Source: Candidatus Margulisiibacteriota bacterium
GTDB lineage: Bacteria > Margulisbacteria > WOR-1 > O2-12-FULL-45-9 > XYB2-FULL-48-7
NCBI GenBank assembly: GCA_025453605.1
Contig: JALOPZ010000001.1
Coordinates: forward strand, 491,042 to 555,041
Direction of reading: 5' to 3'
DNA length: 64,000 nucleotides
This document shows, in pieces, positions 59,736 through 64,000 of this stretch. The translations under genes and the position numbers were made by a program. Every line of letters starts with the position of its first letter. Position 1 is the stretch's first letter. The notes beneath the pieces were generated by a model. That model was not told where the DNA came from, ran no database searches, and saw only the letters and a program-made list of their open reading frames with translations.

Positions 59736-61118
59736 ATGCAACTCCGGGAGATCGGTCCGACCAAACAATACCTGCGGGGCAAGATCAGCCGCCAGTACGG
59801 CCTCCTGACCGGCATGGGGGAGATCAAGCTTGGGCCGATGAAGCGGGTCAAGCTGGAAGCGATCGATACGGGTTTGAATATGCTGGCCAGGATGGAGCTG
59901 GCCTATCTGTGGTGCGCGCAGAAGATCGGCCGCTCCCCCACCTTTACCAGCCTGCCGTTGGAGCAGGCCAGGGTCAAGCTGGGCGAAATCCGCGGCCGGA
60001 TGAAGGTTAACACGATCGACGGCCAGGCGCTAAACCACTCGCCCGACAACGTCTGCTTTCTTGATGCCGAAGGGAAGATCAGCTGGGTCAACGCCACGAT
60101 GATCAACGGCTTCGGCTACTCGACCAGCGAACTGATCGGCCGCCCCTTTACCGATTTCGTTCACCTCGAGGACCGGGACCTATTCCTGGCGCGCTGGGCC
60201 GCGATCCCGCAGAACCACCACGATTCGTCCTGCGAGGTGCGGCTCAAGCTGTCCGGCGACGGCTACATCTGGGGGGCGATCGCCGGCCGGGTCCTGAAGC
60301 AGCAGGGGAAGACGGCCGGTGCGGCCTTGACCATCCGCGACGTTACCGAACGCAAAGAGAAGGAGATCGGCCTGATCCTTAAGGAACGGGCCCGCTTCCT
60401 GAACCTGATCTGGCGGGGAATGGGGCATGAGGTCAACAATGCCTTTGCGCCGATCCTGGCGGTGCTGGAAGGGGCCAAGGTCCTGGCGGAGAGAGGGAAC
60501 GAGGCCACGGTCAAGAGATGTCTGCTGGATATGGCCGGCAATGCCGAGCGGATCAGAAAGTTCACCGACCGTCTCCAATTCTTTATGGTCGCCTCAGCCG
60601 AGAGCCGGATCAGGAGCGACCTGCGGCTCCTGATCGTTAACGTGGTCGAGCTGATGCAGGAACGGTTTCAGGCGCTCAAGGTCAAGGTCCGGATAATTGC
60701 GCCGGAGGCCTTTGATGTGCAGCTGAGCAGAATGGTGCCGGAAAGCTTCGTTGCTGAATTCCAGTTCAACGGGCTGGAAATGGTCATGATGGACCTGCTG
60801 AGCAACGCGATCGACGCGATCGCCCTGCGGTCGGCCGAAGAGCCGGACGCACCCAGGCAGATCGATATCAGTATCGACCGGACAGCCGCCGGCCAGCGGC
60901 CGGCGATCAGCGTCGCGGTCAGTGATACCGGTTGCGGGATAAGGCCAGAAAACAGGGACAAGATCTTTCAGCCGTTTTTCTCGACTAAAAGGGCGGGCGA
61001 CGGAACGGGGCTGGGGATGGCGGCGATCCAGGAAACGCTCAGGCAGCACGGCGGCACCGTTTCGGTCAGCTCCGAGCCGGGCCGCGGCACGCAGATCATA
61101 TTCCGTCTTCCTGTTTAA
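59736..61118 (+). CDS. soluble PAS-domain sensor histidine kinase
   Basis: A 460-aa protein without membrane segments. Residues 1-95 are of unknown type, a PAS domain follows (about 95-210: NVCFLDAEGKISWVNATM, ending TIRDVTERKEKE), then an H-box GMGHEVNNAFAPI (His231) and an HATPase domain (LLSNAIDAIALRS, VSDTGCGI, GTGLGMAAI). No response regulator is adjacent, so its partner is unknown. It may sense a cytoplasmic ligand. Confidence 0.9.
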   Translation: MQLREIGPTKQYLRGKISRQYGLLTGMGEIKLGPMKRVKLEAIDTGLNMLARMELAYLWCAQKIGRSPTFTSLPLEQARVKLGEIRGRMKVNTIDGQALNHSPDNVCFLDAEGKISWVNATMINGFGYSTSELIGRPFTDFVHLEDRDLFLARWAAIPQNHHDSSCEVRLKLSGDGYIWGAIAGRVLKQQGKTAGAALTIRDVTERKEKEIGLILKERARFLNLIWRGMGHEVNNAFAPILAVLEGAKVLAERGNEATVKRCLLDMAGNAERIRKFTDRLQFFMVASAESRIRSDLRLLIVNVVELMQERFQALKVKVRIIAPEAFDVQLSRMVPESFVAEFQFNGLEMVMMDLLSNAIDAIALRSAEEPDAPRQIDISIDRTAAGQRPAISVAVSDTGCGIRPENRDKIFQPFFSTKRAGDGTGLGMAAIQETLRQHGGTVSVSSEPGRGTQIIFRLPV

Positions 61119-61144
61119 CCCCGCAGTTGGCCGAACAGTAAATC

Positions 61145-61153
61145 TGCTATAAT
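61145..61153 (+). promoter_or_regulatory. extended -10 promoter of the exonuclease gene
   Basis: TGC-TATAAT, 12 nt before the ATG at 61166. The predicted leader is only about 5 nt and has no ribosome binding site. Confidence 0.6.
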
Positions 61154-61165
61154 GGCTCCTCGCCC

Positions 61166-61813
61166 ATGTTCAGCTTTACGCAATCCGAAGAATTCGTCAA
61201 ACTGGAATCCGAATATCCTTTTTTGCGCCGGGCGCGTGAACAGGTCTTCGGTTTAAGGTCGCTCCCCTTTGTGATCGTCGACATCGAAACGACCGGCCTC
61301 GAGCCGGCGGACAACGAGATCACCGAAGTCGCCGCGCTCAAGCTGGACAAGGGGGAGATCATCGATGTTTTCGGCTCGCTCATCCGCGTCAACCGAAAAT
61401 TGCCGCCCGAGATCATCAAGCTGACGGGAATTACCGATGAGCTGCTGCGCGAAGAGGGGAAGAACCGGAACCAGGTTTTGCGCGCTCTGTACGATTTTAT
61501 CGGCAAGACGCCGCTCATCGCTCACAACGTGGAATTCGACCTCCCGTTCATCAACCACCACTTGAAAAAAGACTGGGGGATCACCCTGCAAAGCCCGCCG
61601 GTTTGCACGCTCAAGCTGTCGCGCAAGCTTTTACCGGGGCTATCTTCGCATCGGCTGGGGGAGATCGCCAAATACTTCAAGGTCCCGGTCTCCCAGGCGC
61701 ACCGCGCCGCCGGCGATGTCGAAACGACGCACCAGGTCTGGAACAAATTGGTCGAACTGCTGGAAAAGAACAATATCAATACGCTGGAAACGCTGCTGAA
61801 GTACGCGGTCTGA
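61166..61813 (+). CDS. DnaQ-like 3'-5' exonuclease
   Basis: A 215-aa DEDDh exonuclease: ExoI VIVDIETTGLEP (Asp39, Glu41), ExoII IAHNVEFDLPFINHH with Asp and ExoIII HRAAGDVETT with His and Asp. It resembles the PolC/DinG-type epsilon domain and could proofread or degrade single-stranded DNA. No polymerase gene is linked. Confidence 0.9.
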   Translation: MFSFTQSEEFVKLESEYPFLRRAREQVFGLRSLPFVIVDIETTGLEPADNEITEVAALKLDKGEIIDVFGSLIRVNRKLPPEIIKLTGITDELLREEGKNRNQVLRALYDFIGKTPLIAHNVEFDLPFINHHLKKDWGITLQSPPVCTLKLSRKLLPGLSSHRLGEIAKYFKVPVSQAHRAAGDVETTHQVWNKLVELLEKNNINTLETLLKYAV

Positions 61814-61819
61814 CCACTC

Positions 61820-61834
61820 CAGCGATAATCGCTG
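61820..61834. promoter_or_regulatory. short palindrome upstream of the unknown gene
   Basis: CAGCGA-TAA-TCGCTG, a perfect 6-bp inverted repeat containing GATAAT as a possible -10, about 33 bp before the ATG at 61867. It could be an operator over the promoter; no T-run follows, so it is not a terminator. Confidence 0.35.
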
Positions 61835-61866
61835 AAATTCGCCCCGCTTTTTGCCAAGAATGAACT

Positions 61867-63090
61867 ATGCGGCTAACGACCAACAAGGCTCCGCGCACGA
61901 TCTTGTTCGAGAGCGGGCCGAACTATTACGGCGCCAGGTCTCCCGGGCAGTACATTAGGAACCTGGCCACCGAAACGAGGGCAAAACACGGCCTGGACCT
62001 CTCGGTATTAATGTATACCAGGGATAACGATCTCCCCCATACCAACCTCCATGTCGGGGGGAGCTATGTCGAGGTGTACAACGTTCAGGGCTTTTTAAAA
62101 ACCCTGAACGAGGAAGGCTTTCCTTTTAACCTGGCGTTGAACGGCTCGCCGGAATACGACCGGCACTTTCCCCTGCACGACAAGGAAGTCCGTTTTCTGG
62201 CTAAAATGGAGGATTCGGGGAGCCGCAACGGGGTGCGCAACATGGTAACTGTCGCCGACAACGCCCTGGTGCCGGAGATCAGGGCAAGATTTCCGGGGCT
62301 GGAGGTAGCCGCCTCCTGTATCTCGGCAGCCTTTCGGCCGAACTTAGTGAGCTTCAGGGGAGAGCAGGGGGTCAGCTTTGATGATCCGCTCTTCTTCGTC
62401 AAATATTATCGCTATTTATACTTGATCTGTGATCGGGTCGTTTCGATCCCGCAATTGAGCACCCCCGGGTTTTTTCTGGCTCTGGAGCTGACCAAAGACG
62501 CGTTGCGGGCCAAAACGATCCTATTTTTGAACCTGGGGTGCGGCTCGCCGCAGATCGGCCGCTGCGTCAATCATTATCAGGGGGTCAGGAATGAGATCAG
62601 CCGCCGGCTGCCGGAGATCCCGGCGCGTTTTCTGGTCCGGGCGGAAGATACGGTTATTGCCGGTGACGCGACCTGCTGCCGGCAGGCCTTTAGTTCGCTG
62701 GAGCTGACGAGCCGGTTCGCCGACCTGCGGGCGCTGCACGGCCTGGGGATATTTCAGTTCAAGGTCCCGGCCCGCTCGAGCCGCGCCGCGCAAACTCTCG
62801 ACTTTTTATGCCGCTTTCTCACCAGGGAACAGGGGGCCGCCGCTTTCCCGGACAAACCAGTGCTCTGGGGATACCGCCGGGAGGAGATCAAGCTCAGTTT
62901 GCTGGAAAATTATCCGGCGGATACGCACCAGGTCCTGGCTGAATACTTTTGGCCGGGCTATGATGCTGATGGCCGCGAGGCTTACTGCGGTCATACCGCC
63001 AACCAGGTGCACAGTAACCTGCACGCAATGGCGGCGCAGTTGTGGGCGGGAAATAGAATGAAATTGTCAGCCGTGGAGAGCGAGAAGTGA
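61867..63090 (+). CDS. hypothetical protein of 407 aa, no recognised family
   Basis: A soluble protein without signal peptide. It begins RTILFESGPNYYGARSPGQYIRN and has several Cys clusters (NLGCGSPQIGRCVNHYQGVR, GDATCCRQAF). The alternation of hydrophobic strands and helices suggests an alpha-beta, perhaps TIM-barrel, fold, and the cysteines could bind a metal or cluster. I cannot assign a function. It is followed 4 bp later by another unknown gene and probably forms an operon with it. Confidence 0.7.
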   Translation: MRLTTNKAPRTILFESGPNYYGARSPGQYIRNLATETRAKHGLDLSVLMYTRDNDLPHTNLHVGGSYVEVYNVQGFLKTLNEEGFPFNLALNGSPEYDRHFPLHDKEVRFLAKMEDSGSRNGVRNMVTVADNALVPEIRARFPGLEVAASCISAAFRPNLVSFRGEQGVSFDDPLFFVKYYRYLYLICDRVVSIPQLSTPGFFLALELTKDALRAKTILFLNLGCGSPQIGRCVNHYQGVRNEISRRLPEIPARFLVRAEDTVIAGDATCCRQAFSSLELTSRFADLRALHGLGIFQFKVPARSSRAAQTLDFLCRFLTREQGAAAFPDKPVLWGYRREEIKLSLLENYPADTHQVLAEYFWPGYDADGREAYCGHTANQVHSNLHAMAAQLWAGNRMKLSAVESEK

Positions 63091-63094
63091 ACAT

Positions 63095-63925
63095 ATGCAT
63101 TTAAGTGTTGCCGAGAGCATCAGCCGCTTTAGACACGTTCACCGGGCCGCGCGCGTGATGAGCTCCTTGCTGGAGCGGCAGCGCCATCTCGTTTTCAAAC
63201 TGGGGCGACACGAGCAATGTGTCACCAGCGAGACTAAGGAACTTGGACCTAACCACCTTCCCCAATCTGACCGAGAGATTTCGGCGTACCGTGATGCGGT
63301 GCTGGCGGTGCTGGCGGCCCCTTCCCGGATCGAGAACGGGCCGGAACTGTTCTTACGGTTAGTCCCCCACGCCCTGGATATTCCGCCCGGGCAGTGGAAA
63401 GAAGTTGAACTGCCGCAGTTGATCTACCGCCTGACCGAAAATTGCTGGGGCTGGAACAGAACGCCCTGGGCCAGCTGCCACAAAACCCAGGAGTATATAG
63501 CGGCGCTGCCCCGCAAAGCACTCCTCTCACTAGCTTGGTACCTAAAGGATGTCGCGGCGAAGCAGAATGGCCAAGCTGGGGACCTAGAGCAGTCGCGCGC
63601 CTGGCTGCCAACGGACAAGGCGATCGAGTTATTGAAGGAGAACCAGGCAATCCGGATAATGGGCTTGCAACTAAAGGACCGGACTTATTACCGCCATGGC
63701 TTGATCTGGGAAGGGACAAAGCTGGCCGAGCTGCTGCTGCTGAATTACATCCCCAGCACCGAGCTGTTTCACGTTAGCGGCACGTTCGATTACGCTTTCA
63801 GCGGCACATTGAAGCAGTTTCAACCGGGAGATGTTCATTGGGTTCTGCTGACCAAAGGAAGGGACCCGCTAGTCGATGACACCCCTGACCCGCAAATCGA
63901 ACCGCCGGTCAGCCTGGCCGGTTGA
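63095..63925 (+). CDS. hypothetical protein of 276 aa, no recognised family
   Basis: A soluble basic-to-neutral protein with several His/Arg and Trp residues (RFRHVHRAAR, NCWGWNRTPWASCH). It has no signal peptide or repeats. Coupling with the preceding unknown gene suggests a shared role. A short octamer array and a tRNA-Glu follow it. Confidence 0.65.
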   Translation: MHLSVAESISRFRHVHRAARVMSSLLERQRHLVFKLGRHEQCVTSETKELGPNHLPQSDREISAYRDAVLAVLAAPSRIENGPELFLRLVPHALDIPPGQWKEVELPQLIYRLTENCWGWNRTPWASCHKTQEYIAALPRKALLSLAWYLKDVAAKQNGQAGDLEQSRAWLPTDKAIELLKENQAIRIMGLQLKDRTYYRHGLIWEGTKLAELLLLNYIPSTELFHVSGTFDYAFSGTLKQFQPGDVHWVLLTKGRDPLVDDTPDPQIEPPVSLAG

Positions 63926-63929
63926 ATCC

Positions 63930-63969
63930 CTCTCTGTCCCTCTGATATACTGATGTTCTGCGGTTCTAA
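63930..63969 (+). repeat. 8-bp-period array with -10 box before tRNA-Glu
   Basis: Five units with the pattern NNCTGNNN (CTCTGTCC, CTCTGATA, TACTGATG, TTCTGCGG, TTCTAACG). It contains TGATATACT, the same extended -10 as before tRNA-Thr at 20291. Confidence 0.55.
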
Positions 63970-63972
63970 CGT

Positions 63973-64000
63973 GGCCCCATCGTCTAGGGGTTAGGACACC
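63973..64000 (+). tRNA. tRNA-Glu, 5' part
   Basis: The first 28 nt (GGCCCCATCGTCTAGGGG and onward) match the acceptor and D arm of bacterial tRNA-Glu. The gene is cut by the window edge, so the anticodon is not seen. Confidence 0.75.

Overview
The window looks like a chromosomal segment of a diderm, LPS-producing bacterium of an uncultured or little-studied lineage. The evidence is lpxC, a fabZ-lpxA fusion, lpxB, lpxD, an OmpH/Skp chaperone, several beta-barrel candidates and rseP. Against this, YidC is short (213 aa, Gram-positive type), fatty-acid synthesis uses FabK, and an acyl-CoA dehydrogenase sits with a ferredoxin-fused Etf in the fab operon. A relative of the Margulisbacteria/WOR-1 group or a similar candidate phylum would fit, but this is inference from gene content. 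The replication-origin region is inside the window: rpmH-rnpA-yidD-yidC-khpB-mnmE-folD on the minus strand diverge from dnaA-dnaN-dciA-gyrB-gyrA on the plus strand, with two parS sites and a 13-bp-period DnaA-box array.

Layout. 1-7.7 kb: fab operon (fabH end, acyl-CoA dehydrogenase, etfB, ferredoxin-etfA, fabD, fabG, acpP, fabK, fabF). 7.7-14.0 kb: a 1348-aa outer-membrane protein convergent with a secreted subtilisin carrying a FlgD-like tail. 14.0-20.3 kb: class III aminotransferase, SpoU methyltransferase, a 41-aa basic protein, a tRNA-Tyr locus disturbed by a palindromic insertion and a GIY-YIG nuclease gene, an AsmA-like protein, small envelope proteins and pyrE. 20.3-30.2 kb: tRNA-Thr, tuf, VanW, lipid A genes, a Ser/Thr kinase, two sugar-nucleotide enzymes and rseP. 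30.2-42.0 kb: origin region. 42.0-53.9 kb: mostly minus-strand genes (gcvPA, gcvH, gcvT, hisC, two outer-membrane proteins, a glycosyltransferase, lpxD, ompH, mnmG, a 7TM-PAS sensor). 53.9-64 kb: pyrH-frr-uppS-cdsA-nadC, a UvrD-like helicase, a PAS histidine kinase, a DnaQ-like exonuclease, two unknown genes and the start of a tRNA-Glu.

Three genome-wide habits stand out. (1) Degenerate 7-bp tandem arrays, like the heptamer STRRs of filamentous cyanobacteria, occur at 13 places; nine lie inside conserved genes (etfA, fabD, lpxC, lpxB, gcvT, mnmG, uppS, nadC and an OMP signal peptide) and others form gene junctions. (2) Strong, often extended -10 boxes (TGnTATAAT) lie only 6-12 nt before start codons of many genes (rpmH, dnaA, hisC, a large OMP, argD-like, the subtilisin, a DegT aminotransferase, pyrH, a 7TM-PAS sensor), predicting leaderless mRNAs; pyrH and its divergent neighbour share one palindromic -10. 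(3) Genes are tightly packed with 4-30 bp overlaps.

The genes join membrane lipid synthesis (fab, cdsA, uppS), lipid A synthesis (lpxA/B/C/D, fabZ) and outer-membrane assembly (ompH, rseP, yidC) with replication (dnaA, dnaN, gyrAB) and nucleotide, translation and tRNA functions (pyrE, pyrH, frr, tuf, mnmE, mnmG). Plus-strand genes left of about 31 kb are C-rich on the coding strand and those to the right G-rich in the few lines counted by eye. This agrees with an origin near 31-36 kb and means the whole fab-tuf-lpx half is transcribed head-on to replication.
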